Shown here: positions 1 through 7,594 of the stretch, piece after piece
Position numbering within the stretch: the first letter of the stretch is position 1
Layout of the letters: the number at the start of each line of letters is the position of its first letter
Source: Hyphomicrobiales bacterium
Lineage (GTDB): Bacteria; Pseudomonadota; Alphaproteobacteria; Rhizobiales; Rhizobiaceae
Direction of reading: 5' to 3'
Assembly: GCA_900472295.1 (NCBI GenBank)
Contig: UCIA01000028.1
Span: forward strand, 43,994-107,993
DNA: 64,000 nt
Notes under the pieces: model-generated
Databases searched by the model: none
The model's input: the letters and a program-made list of their open reading frames with translations, nothing else
What the model was told of the DNA's origin: nothing
Translations under genes and position numbers: made by a program

Positions 1-74
1 GGTCCCCGTGAAAGCGCTGCGGTCAAATTATCAGGATGATTTTATTTGCTTTTTTACTCGCCCCAGACGGCAGA

Positions 75-1043
75 TCAAGGGTGCCAGACGGAAACGAGAC
101 CGTCAAGAAACAAGCGGTCGGCGCCGATTTCGTGAAGAACGTCGCTTCCCGAGTCCGAAAGGCCGAGCGCGCTGCCGACACTGCGCGCCATCGCCTTCGA
201 CAACAGGAAGCCGCCGGGCCGTTCGGTATCTTTCCATTCCACCACCTTGAGTTTGGCGTCGACGCCCTTGGTCGCCAGCCAGTCGATCGCCACGCTCTCG
301 CCGCCGACGGCATCGACCAGCCCGTTGGCAAGGCCCTGGCGGCCGGTGAAGATCGAACCGTCGGCCAAGGCGAGTGCCTGTTCGCGGGTCATCTTGCGGC
401 GCTCGGCGACGATGCCGACGAACCAGTCATAGCTGTCGAGGATGAGTTTGCGGACCATGGCACGCTCGTCGTCATTGGTCGGCTTGAAGGGCGAAGGCGA
501 GGCCTTCAGCGGCGATGATTTCACCTCCTCGAGCTTGATGCCGACCTTGTCCATCAGGCCGCTGACATCGGGATACTGGATCAGCACGCCGATCGAACCG
601 ACGATCGAGGTCTTGCGGGCAACGATATGGTCGCTGGCGCTGGCGATCATGTAGCCGGCCGATGCGGCCAGCGTGCCGACCTCGGCCACCACCGGCTTGT
701 CGGCGGCAAGCTTGCGCACTTCCTCGTAGATAGATTCGCCGCCGACCGTGGTGCCGCCGGGCGAATCGATGGCCAGGATGACGCCCTTGACCCGCGAGGA
801 CAGGCGGATGGCCTCCAGCCGCTTGATCAGTTCCTCGTCCTCGGTGATGGTGCCTTCGATCCTGACCTTGGCGATATGGTCGACCGACGAGCCGCCGAGG
901 TCGCCGCCATAGAACCAGCTTGCAAGCGCAATCACGCCGAGCGCCACGATGGCAATGGCGGCGCCGCGCCAGAAGGTCAGCTTGCGCCGCAAGCGGCGGC
1001 GGTCGATCAGGTCGTCGGCTCTCAGTGCCATGGTCTGCCTCAT
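75..1043 (-). CDS. sppA: Signal peptide peptidase SppA (peptidase S49 family)
   Basis: Membrane-anchored serine protease of the S49 family (322 aa), which degrades cleaved signal peptides in the inner membrane. One hydrophobic anchor lies at about residues 26-45 after a basic stretch. The S49 core follows: the AIDSPGG motif near 91-97, the nucleophile Ser128 in AASAGYM, and Lys180 as the probable general base. The 52-residue Ser-Lys spacing matches the short, B. subtilis-type SppA rather than the double-length E. coli form. The ATG start is followed directly by basic residues and the anchor. The gene is transcribed away from lptC across a 282-bp gap. The 74 bases downstream to the window edge hold no recognisable gene. 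Family call is firm; substrates are not visible. Confidence 0.93.
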   Translation of the reverse strand: MRQTMALRADDLIDRRRLRRKLTFWRGAAIAIVALGVIALASWFYGGDLGGSSVDHIAKVRIEGTITEDEELIKRLEAIRLSSRVKGVILAIDSPGGTTVGGESIYEEVRKLAADKPVVAEVGTLAASAGYMIASASDHIVARKTSIVGSIGVLIQYPDVSGLMDKVGIKLEEVKSSPLKASPSPFKPTNDDERAMVRKLILDSYDWFVGIVAERRKMTREQALALADGSIFTGRQGLANGLVDAVGGESVAIDWLATKGVDAKLKVVEWKDTERPGGFLLSKAMARSVGSALGLSDSGSDVLHEIGADRLFLDGLVSVWHP

Positions 1044-1325
1044 AGTCGGTGGGAAGCGATGCTTTTAAAGCAAGCATCCGCGCCCGGCTACCTCTTCCTG
1101 ACGGGCCTGCGACGAAGCGACCGGGACGGAGGCGGCATCTCAGGAAAAATTTACGCGGGGCCTTCGTTTCTGCTATGAGTGCGGAAATTGTGTCGCCTTG
1201 ATTTCCGTTTGCAAAAACAGCGGCCGTCACATTTTTGCGGTTTTCCTCCGCTTGTGCTTGCTTGCGGGGGCCGGCAACCCACCTATACCGGGTGTTTTGG
1301 CGGCAAGGGTTTATAGAAGACAGTC
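1044..1325. other. Divergent intergenic region sppA / lptC
   Basis: This 282-bp gap separates the outward-facing sppA and lptC and must hold both promoters. I see no convincing -35/-10 pair, RNA gene or repeat family member in it. Translations of both strands give only shadow ORFs. Confidence 0.5.
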
Positions 1326-2039
1326 ATGCTAGCGCGATCGAACGAACCGACCAACGCCGATGTGGCCTTGGCGCCAACGGCGCCAGCGGGCACGCGTGGC
1401 GACGCCTTCGACCGTGCCCAGCGCCATTCGCGCCGCGTGCGGGTGTTGAAGTTCGCTGTGCCCGTGCTTGCCGCCGCAATCGCGGTTGCATTTCCGATCT
1501 ATTCCTATCTCGCGGCGCCGTTTTCCGTCGAGATACAGGCCGACGGCACGGCTTTCGCCGATGGCAAGCTGGTGATGGCCAATCCCAAGCTCAACGGCTT
1601 CACCAAGGACAAGCTGCCCTATTCGCTGACGGCGGTGCGCGCCATCCAGGATGTCGGCAAGCAGGACATCATCGAACTCGAAGGCATCCATGCCAAATTG
1701 CCGCTGACGGCCGACAATGTTGCGATCGTCGACGCCAAGCGCGGCATCTACGACAGAAGCGCCAACACGATGAACATGACCAGCGACGTCAGCGTCTCGA
1801 CAACCGATGGCGTCGCGGCGAAGTTCAAATCGGTCTTTCTCGACATGAGCAAAGGCACTATGAAGACGGACGATCCGGTCGATGTCAGCCGTGGCGGTTC
1901 GCGGATCACGGCGGGTTCGATGTCGGTCGAGGAGAATGGCAAGGTCGTCGTTTTCGAAAACAAGGTAAGCGTCAACATCGATCCGGCCACTATGAAGGCG
2001 GCAGAGGCAAAGAGCGGAGAATCGAATGCGTCCCAGTAA
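1326..2039 (+). CDS. lptC: LPS export ABC transporter periplasmic protein LptC
   Basis: LptC (237 aa) is the bitopic inner-membrane component of the Lpt bridge. It takes lipopolysaccharide from the LptB2FG extractor and passes it to LptA. The N-terminus has a cytoplasmic tail of about 38 residues, one transmembrane helix at about 41-60, and then a beta-jellyroll-type periplasmic domain rich in short alternating strands. The cytoplasmic tail is longer than in E. coli, as is usual in rhizobia. The stop overlaps the lptA start by 14 bp, so the genes are probably translationally coupled. Identification rests on domain style and on position directly before lptA and lptB. Confidence 0.88.
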   Translation: MLARSNEPTNADVALAPTAPAGTRGDAFDRAQRHSRRVRVLKFAVPVLAAAIAVAFPIYSYLAAPFSVEIQADGTAFADGKLVMANPKLNGFTKDKLPYSLTAVRAIQDVGKQDIIELEGIHAKLPLTADNVAIVDAKRGIYDRSANTMNMTSDVSVSTTDGVAAKFKSVFLDMSKGTMKTDDPVDVSRGGSRITAGSMSVEENGKVVVFENKVSVNIDPATMKAAEAKSGESNASQ

Positions 2040-2592
2040 TTCGGCACGGCTTCTAGGCATGGCCTCGGCGCTGCTGCTGATGGGCATGGCGCCGTCCTGG
2101 GGCCAGTCCGGTGTCACAAGCCAGATGTCCGGCCTTCAATTGTCCGGCGACAAACCGATCCAGATCGAAAGCGACAAACTGGAGGTCCGGCAGACGGACA
2201 GTGCCGCCATATTCAGCGGCAATGTCACCGTCACGCAAGGGCCGACACTGCTCAAGGCCGGCAAGATGACGGTCTACTACGTCAAGGATGCCAATGCCGC
2301 CAAGGGTGCAGCCGCCGGCGCGTCGGCGATGACCGGTTCGAGCAACATCGACCATCTGGTGGTCGAAAACAAAGTCTATATAAAATCGAACGATCAGGTC
2401 GCCACTGGCGACGACGCCACGTTCGACATGAAGACTCAGGTGATGGTGCTTTCAGGCAAAGAAGTGGTGCTCTCGCAGGGTGCCAATATCCTCAAGGGCT
2501 GCAAGCTTACGGTGCAGATGAAGACCGGGCTGGCTCAGTTCAGCGGCTGCCGCGTCATCATGTCGATCACGCCGCCGCCGAAATCGAATTAA
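2026..2592 (+). CDS. lptA: LPS transport periplasmic protein LptA
   Basis: LptA (188 aa) polymerises into the periplasmic bridge that carries LPS to LptD in the outer membrane. A signal peptide ends near residue 26 (SWGQ). The OstA/LptA beta-jellyroll follows, with the typical IQIESDKLEVRQ and SAAIFSGNVTVTQG segments at about 45-70, and a low-complexity alanine and glycine insert at about 90-105. The ATG lies inside the lptC end. The stop TAA shares its last base with the lptB ATG. This tight lptC-lptA-lptB packing supports one transcript. Confidence 0.9.
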   Translation: MRPSNSARLLGMASALLLMGMAPSWGQSGVTSQMSGLQLSGDKPIQIESDKLEVRQTDSAAIFSGNVTVTQGPTLLKAGKMTVYYVKDANAAKGAAAGASAMTGSSNIDHLVVENKVYIKSNDQVATGDDATFDMKTQVMVLSGKEVVLSQGANILKGCKLTVQMKTGLAQFSGCRVIMSITPPPKSN

Positions 2593-3407
2593 TGACCAGT
2601 ACTTCGCTGATGGCACGTCTGTCACGGCGTGCCGCGAGTCCGCTCGCGGCACCGGCCACGGTCACCGTCGATTCCTCGAAGTTCAAGGGTACCTTGATCG
2701 CCAAGGGGCTGACCAAGAGCTACAAGGGCCGCAAGGTGGTCAGTGGCGTCACCATCGGCGTGCGCGCCGGCGAGGCCGTCGGGCTGCTCGGCCCGAACGG
2801 CGCCGGCAAGACCACCTGTTTCTACATGGTCACCGGCCTGGTGCCGGTCGACGAAGGCACGATCGAGATCGACGGTTTCGACGTCACCTCGATGCCGATG
2901 TACCGTCGCGCCCGGCTCGGCATCGGCTATTTGCCGCAGGAGGCCTCGATCTTCCGCGGCCTCAATGTCGAACAGAACATCCGTGCCGTGCTCGAAGTGG
3001 TCGAGAAGGACCGCAAGGTGCGCGAGCGCAACCTCGACGAGCTGCTCGAGGAATTCCACATCAGCCATCTGCGCAAGGCGCCTTCCATGTCGCTGTCGGG
3101 CGGCGAGCGGCGGCGCCTGGAAATCGCCCGCGCGCTGGCGACACGTCCGGCCTACATGCTGCTCGACGAGCCTTTCGCCGGCATCGACCCGATTGCAGTG
3201 GCCGACATCCAGCAGTTGGTGCGCCACCTGACGGCGCGTGGCATTGGTGTGCTGATCACCGACCACAACGTGCGCGAAACGCTTGGCCTGATCGACCGAG
3301 CCTACATCATCCATGCCGGCCAGGTGCTGACGCATGGCCGCGCCGACGAAGTGGTGGCCAACCCCGATGTGCGCCGGCTCTACCTCGGCGAGGGTTTCAC
3401 GCTCTGA
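2592..3407 (+). CDS. lptB: LPS export ABC transporter ATP-binding protein LptB
   Basis: Cytoplasmic ATPase that powers LPS extraction with LptF and LptG. The 271-aa protein has a 33-residue N-terminal extension compared with E. coli LptB. Walker A (GPNGAGKT) is at about 67-74, the signature LSGGERRR near 168-175, Walker B ends in LLDEPFAG, and the switch histidine is in ITDHNVRE. The PQEASIFRGL segment in the Q-loop region is typical of LptB and separates it from related branched-chain amino-acid ATPases. The start codon overlaps the lptA stop. lptF and lptG are not in the window. Confidence 0.95.
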   Translation: MTSTSLMARLSRRAASPLAAPATVTVDSSKFKGTLIAKGLTKSYKGRKVVSGVTIGVRAGEAVGLLGPNGAGKTTCFYMVTGLVPVDEGTIEIDGFDVTSMPMYRRARLGIGYLPQEASIFRGLNVEQNIRAVLEVVEKDRKVRERNLDELLEEFHISHLRKAPSMSLSGGERRRLEIARALATRPAYMLLDEPFAGIDPIAVADIQQLVRHLTARGIGVLITDHNVRETLGLIDRAYIIHAGQVLTHGRADEVVANPDVRRLYLGEGFTL

Positions 3408-3491
3408 GCGTGAAATTTGTTTCCTGACGCGATTATTGCCGCCCGCCGGACCGTTTTCTCCGATTTTTGCCTGAGATAACGCTGTGGTAAG

Positions 3492-3529
3492 CGGCTTTTG
3501 CTAGCGTTCGCCTTGACAAGCAAAAGCCG
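3492..3529. promoter_or_regulatory. Palindrome upstream of rpoN enclosing a TTGACA
   Basis: A perfect 11-bp inverted repeat (CGGCTTTTGCT at 3492-3502, AGCAAAAGCCG at 3519-3529) has a 16-bp spacer. The spacer ends with TTGACA at 3513-3518, which could be a -35 element for rpoN. The position, 93 bp before the rpoN start and 85 bp after lptB, suits an operator or an RNA hairpin. There is no T-run to make it a simple terminator. Its role is inferred only. Confidence 0.4.
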
Positions 3530-3621
3530 GGCCAGTTTCTATGGCAGGTCGGAAAAATTCGCTCCGGCAGTTTCCGATGTGTGTAGACTTCCGGGTGCAG
3601 AAGGGCGTTTGAAACCGAACC

Positions 3622-5148
3622 ATGGCGCTGCAGGCAAAACTACAGCTACGCCAGTCCCAGTCGCTGGTGATGACGCCGCAGCTGATGCAGTCGATCAGGC
3701 TGCTGCAGCTTACCCATGTCGAGCTTGAACACTTCATCGACGACGAGATCGAGCGCAATCCGCTGCTGGAGCGCGCCGAACCCCAGGACGACGCCGCAAG
3801 CGACCAGGCGCAGAAGGGCGATACCGCGCCTGAGCCTGCCGCCGATGGCGACTGGTTCGAGGCCGAGACGGTGTGGAGCGCCGAAGCGATCTCCGACAAG
3901 CTCGACAGCTCGCTGGAGAACCTGTTTCCCGATGATCCCGGCACCAGCGAGCGGCTCGGCCCCGACCTGACGGCACAATGGAAGTCGGCTACCGGCAACG
4001 GCTCGTCCGGTTCGTCGGAAGGTTTCGACGTCGGCGACATGGCGGCTGCGGCGATCACGCTGCGCCAGCATGTCGGCGAGCAGGTCGCACTGGCCTTTGC
4101 CGATCCGGCCGCAAGGCTGATTGCCGGCGAACTGGCAGATGGCCTTGACGAGGCCGGTTATCTGCGCGCCGATCTGGCTGAGATCGCCAAGCGGCTCGGC
4201 GCCGATCAGGCCATGGTGGCCAAGGTTCTGACGGTCTGCCAGACATTCGAGCCGGTCGGCCTGTTTGCGCGCGACCTTGCCGAATGCCTGTCGCTGCAGC
4301 TTGCCATGCGTGATCGGCTCGACCCGGCGATGGAGACGCTGGTCGCCAACCTCGAACTGTTGGCGCGGCGCGATTTCCAGACGTTGAAACGGCTTTGCGG
4401 GGTCGATGAGGAGGATCTTCTCGACATGCTGGCCGAAATCCGCGCGCTCGATCCGCGTCCCGGCATGGCGTTTTCGGGCGGCACCAGCGACGCCATCGTC
4501 GCCGATGTCGAAGTGCGGGCAGCCAGTGACGGCAGCTGGACGGTCGAGCTCAACGCCGAGACGCTGCCGCGGGTGCTGGTCGACCACATCTATTTTGCCC
4601 ACGTCTCGCCCCAGGCGAAGAACCAGGCGGAGAAGGATTTCCTGACTGAGTGCCTGCAGAACGCCAACTGGCTAACGCGCAGCCTCGACCAGCGGGCAAA
4701 GACGATCCTGAAAGTGGCCTCGGAAATCGTGCGCCAGCAGGATGCCTTTCTCGTCCATGGCGTGCGCCACCTGCGGCCGCTCAATTTGCGCACGGTGGCC
4801 GATGCGATCGGCATGCATGAATCGACCGTCAGCCGGGTGACGGCCAACAAATACATGCTGACGCCGCGCGGCGTGTTCGAACTGCGCTATTTCTTCACCG
4901 CCTCGATCGCGGCGTCGGGCGGCGGCGATGCGCATTCCTCGGAAGCGGTGCGCGACCGTATCAAGCAGCTGATCGACGAGGAAAAACCCGCCGACGTGCT
5001 GTCCGATGACGCCATCGTCGACATGTTGAAGGAAAGCGGCGTCGATATTGCCCGGCGCACCGTCGCCAAATACCGCGAAGGCATGAACATTCCCTCCTCG
5101 GTGCAGCGGCGGCGTGAAAAGCGCGCTCTGGCCAGCGCCGGGCGCTAG
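3622..5148 (+). CDS. rpoN: RNA polymerase sigma-54 factor RpoN
   Basis: Alternative sigma factor (508 aa) for nitrogen-related and other enhancer-dependent promoters. It binds -24/-12 promoters and needs AAA+ activators. Region I is the Leu/Gln-rich N-terminus (LRQSQSLVMTPQLMQSIRLL, residues 7-26), followed by an acidic region II. The core-binding domain and an HTH segment with STVSRVTANKYM come next. The RpoN box ARRTVAKYRE is at about 477-486. The length is normal for a rhizobial RpoN. The gene order lptB-rpoN-hpf-ptsN is widely conserved in Proteobacteria and links sigma-54 to the nitrogen PTS. It has its own 214-bp leader with a palindrome. Confidence 0.97.
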   Translation: MALQAKLQLRQSQSLVMTPQLMQSIRLLQLTHVELEHFIDDEIERNPLLERAEPQDDAASDQAQKGDTAPEPAADGDWFEAETVWSAEAISDKLDSSLENLFPDDPGTSERLGPDLTAQWKSATGNGSSGSSEGFDVGDMAAAAITLRQHVGEQVALAFADPAARLIAGELADGLDEAGYLRADLAEIAKRLGADQAMVAKVLTVCQTFEPVGLFARDLAECLSLQLAMRDRLDPAMETLVANLELLARRDFQTLKRLCGVDEEDLLDMLAEIRALDPRPGMAFSGGTSDAIVADVEVRAASDGSWTVELNAETLPRVLVDHIYFAHVSPQAKNQAEKDFLTECLQNANWLTRSLDQRAKTILKVASEIVRQQDAFLVHGVRHLRPLNLRTVADAIGMHESTVSRVTANKYMLTPRGVFELRYFFTASIAASGGGDAHSSEAVRDRIKQLIDEEKPADVLSDDAIVDMLKESGVDIARRTVAKYREGMNIPSSVQRRREKRALASAGR

Positions 5149-5201
5149 TTCTGCTTGCACGGCTGGGCTTTTGCTACTGCTGGATTTCCACAACTTTGGT
5201 G

Positions 5202-5225
5202 CTTCATTGACAAGGTGCAATGAAG
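5202..5225. promoter_or_regulatory. Inverted repeat in the rpoN-hpf gap
   Basis: A perfect 8-bp inverted repeat (CTTCATTG at 5202-5209, CAATGAAG at 5218-5225) is separated by 8 bp. TTGACA begins in its left arm at 5207. No T-run follows, so an operator or promoter-proximal element for hpf is more likely than a terminator. The rest of the 294-bp gap shows only a weak 64-codon ORF that I do not accept. Confidence 0.3.
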
Positions 5226-5442
5226 TGTCTAGAAGCCCGCCCGCATGAGAAGGGCTGGATTGCCCGCATGCGGATGGTCCGTCACGATGAAGGCCACGGG
5301 ACGGCCAAGAAGGCGGATTGTGATCAACCGGAAAGTTCGGATCTAAAATCGGCGCGAGTTGACGCCGCAAAGCTTGTGCGCACGGATCACGAGTATAAAC
5401 TCCGGCCAGTTTGAAGCCTGAGCAAGGAAGGTCAGTTTTCAG

Positions 5443-6027
5443 ATGAAATTGCGCATATCGGGTAAACACATGGATATCGGCGATGCGTTGCGTACGCGCA
5501 TCAACGATCGTGTCGGCGAGGCGATCGGAAAATATTTCGATCGCGGTTTTTCAGGGCACGTCACCGTCATCAAATCGGGGTCGCGTTACTCGGCCGATTG
5601 CATGATCAGGCTGGATTCCGGCGCTTCGCTGCAGGCAACCGGCGATTCTCAGGATCCGACACTTGCCTTCGAGGCGGCCGCGGACCGCCTCGAAACCAGG
5701 CTGCGGCGCTACAAACGCCGTCTGAAATCGCACAATTCAGGCAATGGAAATGGCGAAATCACCGACATCGCCTATACGGTGATGGCGCCGCTGACCGACG
5801 ACGATGAGGACATTCCGGAGGATTACGCTCCGGCTATCGTCGCCGAATCAACCATGACGCTGCAGACCATGTCGGTGGCGTCGGCGGTTATCGAGCTCGA
5901 CACCAAGGACAGTCCGGTCTTCGTCTTCCGCAACGCCGGAAATGATCACCTCAACATCGTCTATCGCCGGCCGGATGGGAACATCGGCTGGATCGACCCG
6001 TCGACGACCAAAGTCGCACAAGCGTGA
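5443..6027 (+). CDS. hpf: Ribosome hibernation promoting factor, long form
   Basis: HPF/RaiA family protein (194 aa) that binds idle ribosomes and joins them into inactive 100S dimers. The N-terminal S30AE/YfiA domain covers about residues 1-100 (start MKLRISGKHMDIGDALR). The C-terminal dimerisation domain at about 135-190 has SPVFVFRNAGNDHLNIVYRR and GNIGWIDP, which marks the long form that dimerises 70S ribosomes without a separate RMF. The gene lies between rpoN and ptsN as in many Proteobacteria. Its stop codon forms part of a 21-bp unit that is repeated three times downstream. Confidence 0.95.
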   Translation: MKLRISGKHMDIGDALRTRINDRVGEAIGKYFDRGFSGHVTVIKSGSRYSADCMIRLDSGASLQATGDSQDPTLAFEAAADRLETRLRRYKRRLKSHNSGNGNGEITDIAYTVMAPLTDDDEDIPEDYAPAIVAESTMTLQTMSVASAVIELDTKDSPVFVFRNAGNDHLNIVYRRPDGNIGWIDPSTTKVAQA

Positions 6028-6086
6028 CGACAATGGTCGCACAGGTGACGACAATGGTCGCACAGGTGACGACAATGGTCGCACAG
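6024..6086 (+). repeat. Three perfect 21-bp tandem repeats at the hpf stop codon
   Basis: Three identical 21-bp units start at 6024, 6045 and 6066. Each begins GTGACGACAATGG and ends in GTCGCACAG. The last hpf codons at about 6003-6023 are a degenerate fourth copy, so the array probably arose by duplication of the gene tail. Because 21 is a multiple of 3, each unit puts TGA in the hpf frame, giving three successive in-frame stops. The array sits in the 126-bp gap before ptsN. Confidence 0.95.
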
Positions 6087-6153
6087 GGATAAAAGGGCCA
6101 GCCGCGCGAGGGGCGAGGACTGGCGACGGCAGGCGAATAAGGGATTTTCAAGC

Positions 6154-6618
6154 ATGGATCTGAGCGATCTTATCAACGTTCCGGCGATTTTGCCGACGTT
6201 GAAGGCGAACTCCAAAAAGCAGCTGTTGCAATTGCTGTCCGAGAGAGCGGCGGCGATTTCCGGGATTCCGGAGCGCGAGGTGTTCGACACCATCCTGCAG
6301 CGCGAGAGGCTGGGTTCCACCGGCGTCGGCAACGGCATCGCCATTCCGCATGGCAAGCTTGCCGGGGTAAAGCGCATCGCCGGCGTCTTTGCCCGGCTGG
6401 AAACGCCGGTCGATTTCGAGGCGCTGGACGACCAGCCGGTCGATCTGGTGTTTTTGCTGCTGGCCCCGGAGGGCGCCGGCGCTGACCACCTCAAGGCGCT
6501 GTCGCGCATTGCCAGGGTGCTGCGCGACGCCGATACGGTGGCCAAGATCCGAGGCACGCGCGACGCGGTCGCCATCCACGCGCTGCTGTCGGACACGCAG
6601 GCCTCGCACGCAGCCTGA
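6154..6618 (+). CDS. ptsN: PTS IIA-like nitrogen regulatory protein PtsN (EIIA-Ntr)
   Basis: Cytoplasmic EIIA component (154 aa) of the nitrogen phosphotransferase relay PtsP-PtsO-PtsN. It regulates rather than transports sugar; known targets in Proteobacteria include potassium uptake and the KdpD sensor. The PTS EIIA type-2 domain spans almost the whole protein. The phosphorylated residue is His66 in GIAIPHGKL. The ATG follows TTTTCAAGC with only a weak ribosome site. It lies after hpf in the conserved order and is followed by a GC-rich hairpin. The kdp operon at 35-43 kb in this window gives it a possible local regulatory partner. Confidence 0.95.
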   Translation: MDLSDLINVPAILPTLKANSKKQLLQLLSERAAAISGIPEREVFDTILQRERLGSTGVGNGIAIPHGKLAGVKRIAGVFARLETPVDFEALDDQPVDLVFLLLAPEGAGADHLKALSRIARVLRDADTVAKIRGTRDAVAIHALLSDTQASHAA

Positions 6619-6643
6619 TATTTTTTGAAATTAAGCCTTTAAT

Positions 6644-6662
6644 GGGCCGCCGAGGGCGGCCC
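6644..6662 (+). terminator. Hairpin terminator after ptsN
   Basis: A perfect 8-bp stem (GGGCCGCC, loop GAG, GGCGGCCC) begins 25 bp after the ptsN stop and is followed by TTTCC. The gene on the other strand ends at 6692, so the hairpin may serve both convergent transcripts. Confidence 0.75.
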
Positions 6663-6691
6663 TTTCCATTTCAGACGCTGACCGATTCGCC

Positions 6692-6949
6692 TTAGTGAAT
6701 GGCGACGGTGGTCAGGTCGTTTTCCATGGCGCCGGCCAAAGCCCGGTCTTTCGCATCCGAAAGCAGGATCGGCTGGCCGTTGGCGGCAAACAGCGCCCAC
6801 AGCACCATTCCGGGCGCGATTTCGCCGAGATTGGGGAAACGTCCGAGCAGTTCGTCGCTGGAGACCTTGCGGAGGTAAGCGACCGAGCCTTCGCCGAGAT
6901 GGGCGAATTCGCCGCTGGTCATGGTGATGGTTTCGTCAGTTCTGGTCAT
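6692..6949 (-). CDS. DUF1150 family protein
   Basis: Small acidic protein (85 aa) of the DUF1150 family, found almost only in Alphaproteobacteria and usually encoded next to Hsp20 genes. Function unknown. The sequence has the typical EFAHLGEGSVAYLRKV segment in its first half and GQPILLSDAKDRALAGAMEN near the C-terminus. It has no signal peptide or membrane segment. It starts 76 bp after the Hsp20 stop on the same strand and shares its upstream control, which suggests a role in heat or envelope stress. Family recognition is by sequence pattern. Confidence 0.8.
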   Translation of the reverse strand: MTRTDETITMTSGEFAHLGEGSVAYLRKVSSDELLGRFPNLGEIAPGMVLWALFAANGQPILLSDAKDRALAGAMENDLTTVAIH

Positions 6950-7025
6950 TTCAAGCCTCCTTGGCGCGAGACGCCGCCCTTGTCCAAGGGCGAGGGGCCA
7001 TCCCGCATGAGAGCCACGGTGAAGA

Positions 7026-7451
7026 TCAGTCTTTCACCGATATATTTATTTTCCGTACCAGCCGTTCGGACTCCGGCCGATCGAGATCGATCGACAAAAG
7101 GCCGTTCTTCAGTTCCGCTGCGATCACCCGCATGCCGTCGGCCAGCACGAAACAGCGCTGGAACTGGCGCGCGGCGATGCCGCGGTGGAGGAATTCGCGC
7201 TCGGTGTCGTCGGTCTGACGGCCGCGCACGACCAGCTGGTTTTCCTCCGTGGTGACATCGAGATCGCTTTCGGCGAATCCGGCCACAGCGAGCGTAATGC
7301 GCAGCCTTTCGGCCTTGCCGTCGGCACCGCTGAGGCGCTCGATGTTGTAGGGAGGATAGCTGTCACCGGATTTCGCCAGTCGTTCCAAGGTCTTTTCCAT
7401 GGCATCGAAACCCAGGAGAAGCGGGCTGGAGAAGGGCGTCATTCGGCTCAT
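7026..7451 (-). CDS. Small heat-shock protein, Hsp20/IbpA family
   Basis: ATP-independent holdase chaperone (141 aa) that binds unfolding proteins in the cytoplasm. The alpha-crystallin domain covers about residues 35-125: YPPYNIERL, then the conserved ITLAVAGFAESDLDVTTEE, and DTEREFLHRGIAARQFQRCF. The C-terminal I-x-I/V anchor lies near the end (RKINISVKD). The start is fixed by GAGGA nine bases upstream, the same ribosome site that is masked by the leader hairpin. It is the first gene of a two-gene operon with DUF1150 and has a heat-type promoter. Confidence 0.93.
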   Translation of the reverse strand: MSRMTPFSSPLLLGFDAMEKTLERLAKSGDSYPPYNIERLSGADGKAERLRITLAVAGFAESDLDVTTEENQLVVRGRQTDDTEREFLHRGIAARQFQRCFVLADGMRVIAAELKNGLLSIDLDRPESERLVRKINISVKD

Positions 7452-7511
7452 GTTACACTGTCCTCTTTAGAGCGACATAAACTGGAAAAACCCGGATGGC
7501 ATTTTTCCCGA
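7452..7511 (-). promoter_or_regulatory. ROSE-type RNA thermometer in the hsp20 leader
   Basis: The minus-strand leader can form two hairpins. The first pairs GGAAAAA with TTTTTCC (7484-7508, 11-nt loop). The second (7460-7476) reads GTCGCTCTAAAGAGGAC. Its UCGCUCU half pairs with the ribosome site AGAGGA, leaving one bulged G. That is the signature of ROSE elements, whose conserved U(U/C)GCU motif faces the Shine-Dalgarno sequence. ROSE thermometers are known to control rhizobial small heat-shock genes. The fold was drawn by eye, without energy calculation. The inner U-A pair is unlikely to close, giving a 4-nt loop. Confidence 0.72.
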
Positions 7512-7517
7512 TGGTCT

Positions 7518-7548
7518 TGATATGGTCCGCGCCGCGGCCAAGTTCAAG
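7518..7548 (-). promoter_or_regulatory. Putative RpoH (sigma-32) promoter of hsp20
   Basis: On the minus strand CTTGAA (7548-7543) and CCATAT (7525-7520) are separated by 17 bp, which matches the heat-shock sigma factor consensus (CTTGAA and CCCATNT-like boxes). Transcription would start near 7511, giving a leader of about 60 nt that exactly contains the two thermometer hairpins. Confidence 0.6.
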
Positions 7549-7594
7549 CCGCCGAACACCCCCGCCAAAAGACTCCCCCGCATAAGGAAATGAA

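Noticed and set aside
5220..5414. 64-codon ORF between rpoN and hpf
   Set aside because: It starts inside a palindrome, has no ribosome site and a composition unlike neighbouring proteins. Treated as chance.
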